Assembly: GCA_948687865.1 (NCBI GenBank)
Contig: CAPQQE010000048.1
Coordinates: 1-6,937 of the forward strand
Direction: 5' to 3'
Source of the DNA: an uncultured Bacilli bacterium
GTDB lineage: Bacteria; Bacillota_I; Bacilli_A; RF39; UBA660
DNA: 6,937 bases
Positions within the stretch are counted from its first letter, which is position 1; every line of letters begins with the position of its first letter. Made by a program: the position numbers and the translations under genes. This document shows, one piece after another, positions 1 through 5,665 of this stretch. The notes beneath the pieces are model-generated. The model saw only the letters and a program-made list of their open reading frames with translations. It was not told where the DNA came from and did not search any database.

Positions 1-435
1 CTCAAGTCTTAAAGCAAGCCATGCTTCTTTTATCTTTCTTGACCAATTTCTATCAAAATTAAGATATAAGTTTCTAGCATATTGTTGAGAGATAGTTGAT
101 GCTCCCTCTACTATATTTCTACTTTTAATATTATTATACATAGATTTGATAATCCTTACATAATCAAAACCATTATGTTCATAAAATCTCTTATCCTCAA
201 TAGAAATAGTCGCATTAATCAAATCTTTATCTATTAAGTTTAAACTTATCCATTCCTTTGATCCATTTCCTTTAAATATAACCTTATCATTTTTATCATA
301 TATAATAATATTATTAGTTTTCTTCAAATCAATTTTAGGAGATAATTTAATATAAAAGTAAAAGAATGTAAATAATAAACATATAAAAAAACTAAAAAAA
401 ACAAATAATTTTAATAGTATTCTCTTCCATTTCAT
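1..435 (-). CDS. Peptidoglycan glycosyltransferase (GT51, class A PBP or monofunctional), N-terminal part
   Basis: The frame reads leftward from ATG at 435-433 and is still open at the window edge, giving 145 residues. Seen: a short basic start (MKWKR), one long hydrophobic segment at about residues 6-30 (signal anchor, N-terminus in the cytoplasm), then the start of a GT51 domain. Its motif 1 is EDKRFYEHNGFD (residues 80-91, with E80 at the position of the catalytic glutamate of the family), motif 2 is EGASTISQQ (110-118), and a motif 3-like RKIKEAWLALRLE lies at 133-145. Known of the family: these enzymes polymerise lipid II into glycan strands on the outer face of the membrane. An SD-like GGTGA (reading leftward, about 445-441) lies six bases before the ATG. 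The transpeptidase domain, if present, is outside the window, so class A PBP and monofunctional transglycosylase cannot be told apart. It is transcribed divergently from the DUF1934-argS cluster. Confidence 0.95.
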   Translation of the reverse strand, partial: MKWKRILLKLFVFFSFFICLLFTFFYFYIKLSPKIDLKKTNNIIIYDKNDKVIFKGNGSKEWISLNLIDKDLINATISIEDKRFYEHNGFDYVRIIKSMYNNIKSRNIVEGASTISQQYARNLYLNFDRNWSRKIKEAWLALRLE

Positions 436-489
436 AATCTTCACCAATATTTCCATTTATATTATGTAAAAAAAAAGAAAAAATATGAG

Positions 490-517
490 TGCAATTTTAG
501 TATATATATGTTATAAT
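490..517 (+). promoter_or_regulatory. Candidate sigma-A promoter for the DUF1934-argS cluster (extended -10)
   Basis: TATAAT at 512-517 is a perfect -10 hexamer, and the TG at 509-510 one base before it makes an extended -10. A -35 element is poor (TGCAAT-like around 490-495), as is common when the -10 is extended. A transcript would start near 524, about 20 bases before the TTG start codon. The 436-545 interval is the divergent intergenic region. I see no convincing promoter for the leftward penicillin-binding-protein gene in it, only A/T-rich sequence. Confidence 0.6.
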
Positions 518-545
518 GTCACTTGAAAAAGATTGGTGATTTTTT

Positions 546-920
546 TTGAAAAAAATAACTATTGATTATAAAATAACAAATAATGATGAAACAATAAATA
601 AAAATAATATAAGTGCAGAATATAAGAAAGATGAATGCTTAAATTTCAAAGATAAAGATGAAGTTATAAATATTTCATTTGATAATAAGAATATTGTTAT
701 GAAAAGGGATACAGAAAAATCCTCTATAACATTTAATTTTTCATTAAATAAAAAGACAGAAAGTAAATACTATATAAAAGATATGAATTTTTATATAGAT
801 ACCAAAGTATTAACAAATAATCTAATATTTGATAATAAAAGAATCATAATAGAATATGAATTATGGTTATCAGATGAATACTCTGGTAAATTTAAATACG
901 AAATAATAATAAAGGAGTGA
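546..920 (+). CDS. DUF1934 family protein (YwiB-like)
   Basis: A 124-residue soluble protein without signal peptide or membrane segment. The start is TTG at 546: SD-like GGTGAT at 535-540 is correctly spaced and no in-frame ATG lies near. The pattern fits DUF1934 (the YwiB family of small, mostly beta-strand proteins): alternating strands throughout and a C-terminal stretch with the family look, FDNKRIIIEYELWLSD followed by GKFKYEIIIK. Known: this family is often found next to argS in Bacillota, as here, where five bases separate its TGA from the argS ATG. The molecular function is not established. The sequence is rich in K, N and D and poor in conserved polar motifs, so no active site can be pointed out. 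The family call rests on pattern plus neighbourhood rather than on one diagnostic motif. Confidence 0.8.
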   Translation: MKKITIDYKITNNDETINKNNISAEYKKDECLNFKDKDEVINISFDNKNIVMKRDTEKSSITFNFSLNKKTESKYYIKDMNFYIDTKVLTNNLIFDNKRIIIEYELWLSDEYSGKFKYEIIIKE

Positions 921-928
921 TTAATATG
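912..928 (+). promoter_or_regulatory. Ribosome binding site that sets the argS start
   Basis: AAGGAG at 912-917 stands eight bases before ATG at 926. The in-frame GTG at 917 lies inside this SD, so it is not a credible start. The ATG at 926 is the better choice. The SD sits inside the last codons of the DUF1934 gene, so translation of the two genes may be coupled. Confidence 0.85.
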
Positions 929-2635
929 TTAGATTTTAAAAAAGAATTATCAATATTAATATCACAGACTATAGATTATGATGAGAACTATATATATGAT
1001 AATATACAAATACCAAAAGAGAGTAATAATGGTGATTATACATTTCCCTGCTTTAGTTTAGCAAAAGTATTAAAAAAGTCTCCTGTTATTATTTCAGAAG
1101 ATATAAAAGATAAAATAGAAAATCAAAATTATATAGAAAAAATAGATTGTGTAAGTGGCTATTTAAACTTTTATTTAAAGAGAGAAAAAGTAATACAAGA
1201 AGTATTTAAAGAATACGAAGAAAAAAAAGAAAATTATGGGAAATCAAATATAGGAAAAGATAAAACAGTATTAGTTGAATATTCATCACCAAATATAGCA
1301 AAGCCATTTCATATAGGTCATATGAGAAGTACCATAATAGGACTAGCACTTTATAATATATATAAATTTTTAGGATATGACGTTGTTAGTATAAATCACT
1401 TAGGTGATTATGGTACACAATTTGGGAAATTAATAGAAGCATATAAATTATGGCATGATGAATATGATATAGAAAATAACCCAATAGATGAATTAACAAA
1501 GATGTATGTAAGAATAAATAAATTATGTGATGAAGACCTAGAAGTACTAGATAGATGTAGAAATAATTTTAAACTATTAGAAGAAAAAGATGAATATTGT
1601 GTAAATCTATGGAATAAATTTAGTGAATTAAGTTTAAAAGAATTTAGTAAAACATATGATTTACTTGGAAGCAAATTTGATAGTTTAAAAGGTGAGTCAT
1701 TTTATATAGACAAAATCGACGAGGTAGAAAAGATACTTGAATCAAATAATAAGTTAGAATTATCTAGTGGAGCTAAAATAGTGGATTTATCATCTGATGG
1801 AATAAATACACCTTGTATTATAAAAAAATCAAATGGATCATCTATATATGCAACTCGTGATTTAGCTACTATTTTATATAGAGCTAGAACTTATGATTAT
1901 TATAAAAGTATATATGTAGCTGGAATAGATCAAGATCTTCATTTTAAGCAAATATTCGCAGTTGCTAAATATTTAAATCTAGAAGATAAATATGTAAAAG
2001 GACTTACATATGTTCCATTTGGAATGGTAAGATTACCTGAAGGAAAGTTATCCACAAGAAAAGGAAATATTATAAAATTACAAGATTTACTAGATAGTTC
2101 TATAAATCATGCAAAAGATATAATAAAAGAAAAAAATCCTAATTTAGATAATATGGATGAAATAGCAAAAAAAGTAGGCATAGGTGCAGTTATATTTAAT
2201 GATTTATATAATAGTAGAATAAAAGATGAAGTATTCGATTTAGATGAAATGCTTAATTTTCAAGGTGAAACTTGTCCTTATATACAATATATGTATGTAA
2301 GAATAAAGAGTATTCTTGATAAAATAGATAAAAATGTATTGCTAAATGAAGTAAATTATAGTAAACTTGATGATGATTTATCATATAATATTGTTAAATT
2401 GTTATATAATTTTGAAAATATAGTTAAATCATCGGCAGATAAAAATGAACCATATATAATATCAAGATACTTAATAGAATTATCACAATCATATAGTCTA
2501 TTTTATAGCAAAAATAAAATATTAAGTGATAATATTGATGAAAGAAATTCAAGATTATATTTAATTAATATAGTAGGTAGTGTATTAAAAGAGGGATGTA
2601 ATATTTTAGGTATAAAAATGCCAGATAAAATGTAA
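926..2635 (+). CDS. argS: Arginyl-tRNA synthetase (class I)
   Basis: This enzyme attaches arginine to tRNA-Arg with ATP in the cytoplasm. From ATG 926 it is 569 residues, a normal length. Domains in order: the N-terminal tRNA D-loop-recognition domain (about 1-100); the class I catalytic core with the HIGH motif at 129-132 (context KPFHIGHMRST), the ArgRS-type YATRDLA at 308-314, VAGIDQ at 331-336, and a KMSKS-equivalent LSTRKGN at 375-381; then the all-helical DALR anticodon-binding domain from about 445 (FQGETCPYIQYMYVR) to the end. The C-terminal methionine-lysine-methionine ending resembles other bacterial ArgRS tails. No T-box leader or other amino-acid-sensing structure is visible upstream. 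It is probably cotranscribed with the DUF1934 gene. A 58-base A/T-rich gap without a clear terminator leads to rpoE. Confidence 0.98.
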   Translation: MLDFKKELSILISQTIDYDENYIYDNIQIPKESNNGDYTFPCFSLAKVLKKSPVIISEDIKDKIENQNYIEKIDCVSGYLNFYLKREKVIQEVFKEYEEKKENYGKSNIGKDKTVLVEYSSPNIAKPFHIGHMRSTIIGLALYNIYKFLGYDVVSINHLGDYGTQFGKLIEAYKLWHDEYDIENNPIDELTKMYVRINKLCDEDLEVLDRCRNNFKLLEEKDEYCVNLWNKFSELSLKEFSKTYDLLGSKFDSLKGESFYIDKIDEVEKILESNNKLELSSGAKIVDLSSDGINTPCIIKKSNGSSIYATRDLATILYRARTYDYYKSIYVAGIDQDLHFKQIFAVAKYLNLEDKYVKGLTYVPFGMVRLPEGKLSTRKGNIIKLQDLLDSSINHAKDIIKEKNPNLDNMDEIAKKVGIGAVIFNDLYNSRIKDEVFDLDEMLNFQGETCPYIQYMYVRIKSILDKIDKNVLLNEVNYSKLDDDLSYNIVKLLYNFENIVKSSADKNEPYIISRYLIELSQSYSLFYSKNKILSDNIDERNSRLYLINIVGSVLKEGCNILGIKMPDKM

Positions 2636-2693
2636 TAAACATAAAATAAGATTAATCATATAAATATAGTAAAGGTTAAGAAAGGATTTTATT

Positions 2694-3134
2694 ATGAGTA
2701 TAAGAGAAAAAGAAAAATTAGAATTAGAAATAATGAGCTATACAGATATAGCTTATGAAGTTATTAAGGAAGATAAAAAACAATATAATACACCTAACTT
2801 ATTTAAAGAGGTATGTAATTTGCTAGAATTAAGCGAAGCAGAATTCGAGACAAAAATAGGAGACTTTTTTACAGCACTTACAACTGATAAAAGATTTATA
2901 TTAATCGATAGTATAAATTGGGATTTAAAAGAAAATCATGTGGTTAAAGTCGTAATAGATGATGGGGAAGAAGATTCTATAGTAGATTCAGATGAAGATG
3001 AAGATATTGAAGAAGATAATGAAGAAAGTGAAGATATAGAGGATGAATATAGCGATGATTCAGAAGAAGATTATATAGACGATGATTTAGAAGATTTAAA
3101 TATAGTAGAAGAAGATCAATTGGACGAAGAGTAG
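2694..3134 (+). CDS. rpoE: DNA-directed RNA polymerase delta subunit
   Basis: A 146-residue accessory subunit of Gram-positive RNA polymerase. The SD AAAGGA (2681-2686) is seven bases before the ATG. Residues about 8-85 form the HARE-HTH (winged-helix-like) domain; visible family features include the ELEIMSYTDIAYEVI start, the TPNLFKEVCNLL helix and the DKRFILIDSINWDLK strand. From about residue 86 on there is no lysine or arginine at all: the remaining 60 or so residues are mostly D and E, the disordered acidic tail typical of delta. Known of the family: the tail helps displace nucleic acids from polymerase, speeds recycling and alters promoter sensitivity to the initiating nucleotide. The prfA coding region follows within about 10 bases of its TAG, so the two are likely cotranscribed and translationally coupled. 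The CTP synthase gene that often follows rpoE is absent here. Confidence 0.95.
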   Translation: MSIREKEKLELEIMSYTDIAYEVIKEDKKQYNTPNLFKEVCNLLELSEAEFETKIGDFFTALTTDKRFILIDSINWDLKENHVVKVVIDDGEEDSIVDSDEDEDIEEDNEESEDIEDEYSDDSEEDYIDDDLEDLNIVEEDQLDEE

Positions 3135-3146
3135 GTGAAAAAAGTG
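3133..3146 (+). promoter_or_regulatory. Ribosome binding site that sets the prfA start
   Basis: AGGTG at 3133-3137 overlaps the rpoE TAG stop and lies six bases before GTG at 3144. An earlier in-frame GTG at 3135 lies inside this SD. The resulting N-terminus, [15 protein letters not shown], matches the usual RF1 beginning (Met-hydrophobic-Asp-Arg/Lys-Leu), which supports 3144. Confidence 0.7.
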
Positions 3147-3431
3147 ATAGATAGACTAGAGGCCACTTTAGAAAAATATAATAGTTTAACAGAAGAGTTA
3201 AGTAGACCAGAAATTCTTAATGATGTAAAAAAAATGACTATCTTATCCAAGGAACAAGCGTCACTTACAGATATTATTGAAAAATATAAAGAATATAAAA
3301 AAGTAATAAGTGATATAAATGATGCGAAGGAAATGTTGGAAGATAAGGAAATGGCAGAATTTGCTAAATTAGAAATATCTAATTTAGAAGAAAAAAGATT
3401 ATTATTAGAAGGTGAATTGGAAGTTACCTAA
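3144..3431 (+). CDS. prfA: Peptide chain release factor 1, N-terminal fragment (reading frame broken)
   Basis: 95 residues from GTG 3144 to TAA 3429-3431. It corresponds to domain 1 of RF1, a mostly helical, charged region. Seen: [15 protein letters not shown], then [11 protein letters not shown], then the helical stretch ending [14 protein letters not shown]. In intact RF1 this helix runs straight into V-L-L-(L/I)-P-K-D-P-N-D. Here the frame goes E-L-E-V-T-stop, while [10 protein letters not shown] continues in the +1 frame (next entry). The two parts are therefore one gene interrupted by a net +1 frame change. By comparison with the family, roughly two leucine codons plus two bases (about 8 bases) seem missing at the junction. 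The fragment alone cannot release peptides, because it lacks both the codon-recognition and GGQ domains. Confidence 0.85.
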   Translation: MIDRLEATLEKYNSLTEELSRPEILNDVKKMTILSKEQASLTDIIEKYKEYKKVISDINDAKEMLEDKEMAEFAKLEISNLEEKRLLLEGELEVT

Positions 3432-4191
3432 AGATCCAAATGATGATAAAAATACTATTGTAGAAATTAGAGGAGCCGCAGGTGGAGATGAAGCAAACCT
3501 ATTTGCCGGGGATTTATTTGACATGTATTCTAGATATGCAGAAAATATGGGATGGAAAGTAGAAATAATAAATGAAGTAGAGGGTACAAGTGGAGGATAT
3601 TCACAAATCGAATTTATGATAAAAGGAGAAAGTGTTTATTCAAAATTAAAGTATGAATCAGGTACACATAGAGTTCAAAGAGTTCCAAGTACAGAATCAC
3701 AAGGAAGAGTTCATACATCAACTGCCACAGTTGCAGTCTTACCAGAAGTAGAAGATATAGATATAGAAATAAAAGATAGTGATATAAGAGTAGATGTATA
3801 TAGAAGTAGTGGTGCAGGTGGACAAGGAGTAAATACAACAGATAGTGCCGTTAGAATAACATATTTACCAACTAATACTGTAGTAACCTGTCAAAATGAA
3901 AGAAGCCAACTTAAAAATAAAGAACAAGCTATGAAAGTACTAAAGAGTAAAATATATGAGGATATGCAGAAGAAACAAAATGCAGAAATTGAGGATGAAA
4001 GAAGAAGTAAAATAGGAACAGGAGATAGAGCCGAAAAGATAAGAACATATAATTACCCACAAAATAGAGTAACAGATCATAGAATAAACTTAACAATAAT
4101 GCAACTTGATAGAATTATGCAGGGAAAATTAGATGAAATAGTAGAAGCACTTATAAATGAAGATCAAAGAAGGAAACTTTCTGGGGAATAA
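3412..4191 (+). CDS. prfA: Peptide chain release factor 1, main body (codon recognition and GGQ domains), +1 frame
   Basis: This carries all functional parts of RF1, which reads UAA and UAG in the ribosomal A site and triggers hydrolysis of peptidyl-tRNA. Authentic homology begins at LPKDPNDD (about 3424); the formal GTG at 3412 has no properly spaced SD and is unlikely to be a true start. Seen: [19 protein letters not shown]; the tripeptide anticodon P-S-T (codons at 3685-3693, context [16 protein letters not shown]), which is the PxT of RF1 and not the SPF of RF2; and [17 protein letters not shown] with the catalytic GGQ at 3817-3825. The C-terminus ([15 protein letters not shown], then [11 protein letters not shown]) is complete. 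Joined to the preceding fragment it would give about 348 residues, slightly short of the usual 355-360. A functional product needs a +1 frameshift or a corrected sequence. Its Gln in GGQ is the substrate of PrmC, encoded next. Confidence 0.93.
   Translation: MNWKLPKDPNDDKNTIVEIRGAAGGDEANLFAGDLFDMYSRYAENMGWKVEIINEVEGTSGGYSQIEFMIKGESVYSKLKYESGTHRVQRVPSTESQGRVHTSTATVAVLPEVEDIDIEIKDSDIRVDVYRSSGAGGQGVNTTDSAVRITYLPTNTVVTCQNERSQLKNKEQAMKVLKSKIYEDMQKKQNAEIEDERRSKIGTGDRAEKIRTYNYPQNRVTDHRINLTIMQLDRIMQGKLDEIVEALINEDQRRKLSGE
3417..3431 (+). other. Frame-change site inside prfA
   Basis: Frame 0 reads TTG GAA GTT ACC TAA, and the conserved frame reads G then TTA CCT AAA GAT. Moving from the first to the second requires skipping one base before the TAA. 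No homopolymer run lies here, so a simple run-length sequencing error is not the obvious cause. GGA at 3419-3421 lies four bases before ACC, and a fuller SD-like AAGGTGA lies at 3409-3415. These positions loosely recall the SD-like stimulator of the prfB (RF2) +1 frameshift, but the ACC to CCT slip would pair poorly at the first codon position. Confidence 0.7.
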
Positions 4192-4195
4192 TATG
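4183..4195 (+). promoter_or_regulatory. Ribosome binding site pointing to ATG 4193 as the prmC start
   Basis: GGGGA at 4183-4187, inside the last codons of prfA, is five bases before ATG 4193, which itself is one base after the prfA TAA. This is the only good SD near prmC. The later ATG at 4269, which opens the conserved frame, has only TTGGAAA immediately before it. Confidence 0.7.
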
Positions 4196-4294
4196 ACTGA
4201 GTTAGAAAAAGTAAAAATTAAAGAGGTTATATATAAAAGGCTTAGAAAACATATGTATAATTTGGAAAATGTACCAAATAAAATATTTAAATAA
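4193..4294 (+). CDS. prmC: Probable prmC N-terminal fragment (33 codons, broken frame)
   Basis: A 33-codon frame starts with a well-placed SD directly after prfA and ends at TAA 4292-4294, overlapping the start of the conserved prmC frame by 26 bases. The peptide begins MTELEKVKIKEVI and is charged and helical in character, which would suit the N-terminal helical domain of PrmC. The conserved body is in the +1 frame, which is open from about 4215 but has no ATG, GTG or TTG start before 4269. The simplest reading is that this is the true beginning of prmC and that the frame changes between about 4215 and 4292. Alternatives are a separate small leader peptide that couples translation to prmC, or a chance open frame. 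Confidence is lower than for the prfA break, because the N-terminus of PrmC is poorly conserved. Confidence 0.5.
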   Translation: MTELEKVKIKEVIYKRLRKHMYNLENVPNKIFK

Positions 4295-4988
4295 GTATTT
4301 ATCAAATGATAAACTTTCTGAAGGTTTAAAAAGACTAAAAAATGGAGAACCTGTTCAATATATTGTAGGTAATGTGGATTTTTATGGATATAAAATAAAT
4401 GTAAATAAAAATGTTTTAATACCTAGATTTGAAACTGAGGAATTAGTTGAAAGTACAATAAAGTATGTACAAAAAAATTTTAAATTACCTATAGATATAC
4501 TAGAAGTAGGAACAGGGTCTGGATGTATTAGTATAGCACTAAAAAAAGAATTAAAAAATGTAAATATAACTGCAACGGATATATCAAAGAACACATTAGA
4601 AGTAGCTAAAGAAAATGCAAAGGAAAACAATGCACAGATAGAATTTATATGTACAAATATATATGATGGAATAAATAAAAAATTTGATTGTGTAATAAGT
4701 AATCCACCATATATATCAAAAGAAGAACAAATAATGGATATAGTTTACAATAATGAGCCTCATAACGCTTTATTTGCAGATAATAATGGACTATTCTTTT
4801 ATGAAGAAATACTTAAAAATATAAGTAAAGTTTTAAAAGAAAAATTTATTATTTGTTTTGAAATAGGAATGAATCAAGCAGATGCAGTAAAATATTTAGT
4901 TAATAAGTACCTAGAAAATGTTAATATTATTGTAAAAAAAGATATTCAGCAAAGAGATAGAATGATATTTATTCATAATTTTGAATAA
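4269..4988 (+). CDS. prmC: Release factor glutamine N5-methyltransferase
   Basis: This S-adenosylmethionine-dependent enzyme methylates the glutamine of the GGQ motif in release factors, which raises termination efficiency. Seen, numbered from ATG 4269 (239 residues): GEPVQYIVG at 26-34, NVLIPRFETEELVE at 48-61, SAM-binding motif I ILEVGTGSGC at 77-86, acidic loop ATDIS at 102-106, and the catalytic NPPY at 145-148 (context VISNPPYIS). The C-terminus is complete. Family members are usually about 280 residues, so the N-terminal helical domain is short here, even if the 33-codon upstream fragment is added by a frame change. Position directly after prfA is the usual arrangement and matches the enzyme-substrate relation. 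The cluster appears to end here: a U-rich hairpin follows 9 bases after the TAA. Confidence 0.95.
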   Translation: MYQIKYLNKYLSNDKLSEGLKRLKNGEPVQYIVGNVDFYGYKINVNKNVLIPRFETEELVESTIKYVQKNFKLPIDILEVGTGSGCISIALKKELKNVNITATDISKNTLEVAKENAKENNAQIEFICTNIYDGINKKFDCVISNPPYISKEEQIMDIVYNNEPHNALFADNNGLFFYEEILKNISKVLKEKFIICFEIGMNQADAVKYLVNKYLENVNIIVKKDIQQRDRMIFIHNFE

Positions 4989-4997
4989 AATAAAAAT

Positions 4998-5033
4998 AAT
5001 CGTCCATATGTTATTTGAAAGGATGGTTTTTTT
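4998..5033 (+). terminator. U-rich hairpin between prmC and spoIIR (terminator, possibly also masking the spoIIR SD)
   Basis: AATCGTCC (4998-5005) can pair with GGATGGTT (5021-5028) over eight positions, two of them G-U, around a 15-base loop. A run of seven T (5027-5033) follows. It therefore resembles an intrinsic terminator for the DUF1934-argS-rpoE-prfA-prmC cluster. The 3' arm contains the only SD for spoIIR (AAAGGATGG, 5018-5026), and the T run abuts its GTG start. It is weaker than the terminator after spoIIR. Confidence 0.55.
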
Positions 5034-5573
5034 GTGAAAAGATTTATATTAATATTATTAGCATTTATATCAATAATATATGTATATAGTAGTGTACAAG
5101 CAAGTAGTGTGGTAATACCAGAAGAAGCAATAAGATTCAGGGTAATCGCAAATAGTAATACAATATATGATCAAAATATAAAAATACAAGTAAAAAATGT
5201 TATACAAAATAAAATATTAGAATTAACAAAGGATAAAAAATCAATAGAAGAAACAAGAAAAATATTAAAAGATAATATAGAAAATATAGATAATCTCGTT
5301 TCTGAAACTTTAAAAAAATTAAATTATGATAAAAAATATAAGGTAAAATATGGATATAATAAATTTCCTAAAAAAAGATATAAAGGAATAACATATAAAG
5401 AAGGAAATTATGAGTCACTTGTAATAACACTTGGTGATGGTGATGGTGATAATTGGTGGTGTGTACTATTTCCACCTCTATGTTTAATGGAGGAAGAAGA
5501 GACGAATAATAAAGATAATGAATACACATTTTTTATAAAAGAAATAATAGAAGAATACTTTAAAAAGAATTAG
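5034..5573 (+). CDS. spoIIR: Stage II sporulation protein R
   Basis: SpoIIR is made in the forespore under sigma-F, exported to the space between the two membranes, and triggers SpoIIGA to cleave pro-sigma-E in the mother cell. Seen in 179 residues from GTG 5034: an N-terminal export signal (MKR, then a hydrophobic run to about residue 22, ending VQASS, a plausible signal-peptidase region); the family signature IRFRVIANSN at 33-42 followed by YDQNIKIQVKN; and the C-terminal LVITLGDGDGDNWWCVLFPPLC ending at residue 150. SD AAAGGATGG lies at 5018-5026. Length is at the short end for the family, with only a brief acidic-charged tail. It follows prfA-prmC as in many spore formers. I found no convincing sigma-F promoter in the short upstream gap. 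The TAG stop lies inside the stem of the following terminator. Confidence 0.96.
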   Translation: MKRFILILLAFISIIYVYSSVQASSVVIPEEAIRFRVIANSNTIYDQNIKIQVKNVIQNKILELTKDKKSIEETRKILKDNIENIDNLVSETLKKLNYDKKYKVKYGYNKFPKKRYKGITYKEGNYESLVITLGDGDGDNWWCVLFPPLCLMEEEETNNKDNEYTFFIKEIIEEYFKKN

Positions 5574-5594
5574 GATAAAATTCCTAATTTTTTT
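5567..5594 (+). terminator. Intrinsic terminator after spoIIR
   Basis: AATTAGGA (5568-5575) pairs perfectly with TCCTAATT (5582-5589) around a six-base loop TAAAAT. A run of T follows to 5594, and the stem can be lengthened by further A-U and G-U pairs. The spoIIR TAG (5571-5573) is inside the left arm. This isolates spoIIR from the next gene. Confidence 0.9.
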
Positions 5595-5606
5595 ACATAT
5601 AATAAT

Positions 5607-5635
5607 TTGACAAAACTATATAATTATGTTAATAT
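5607..5635 (+). promoter_or_regulatory. Strong sigma-A-type promoter for the acidic repeat protein
   Basis: Perfect -35 TTGACA (5607-5612), a 17-base spacer, and -10 TAATAT (5630-5635) with an extended -10 TG at 5627-5628. A transcript would begin near 5642, followed by SD AAGGGGGAG (5652-5660) six bases before ATG 5666. The downstream gene is therefore likely to be expressed in vegetative cells, independently of spoIIR. Confidence 0.8.
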
Positions 5636-5665
5636 AAAGCACGTTATTTACAAGGGGGAGTTTTT

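Noticed and set aside
436..545. T-box or riboswitch leader for the argS cluster
   Set aside because: The gap of about 110 bases is too short and contains no conserved T-box sequence or strong stem.
1408..1674. Minus-strand open frame inside argS
   Set aside because: It overlaps conserved ArgRS coding sequence and has no SD or recognisable motif.
3614..3838. Minus-strand open frame inside prfA
   Set aside because: Low-complexity leucine/tyrosine-rich translation, antisense to the PST and GGQ region of RF1.
546..4988. UGA read as tryptophan (alternative genetic code) as an explanation for broken frames
   Set aside because: The DUF1934 gene ends at TGA, tryptophans are coded by TGG, and the interrupting stops in prfA and prmC are TAA with a frame change.
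4963..4991. Sigma-F promoter for spoIIR (GATA near 4964 and GAATAAAAT near 4983)
   Set aside because: Only a partial match to the consensus, in A/T-rich sequence at the end of prmC, so not distinguishable from chance.
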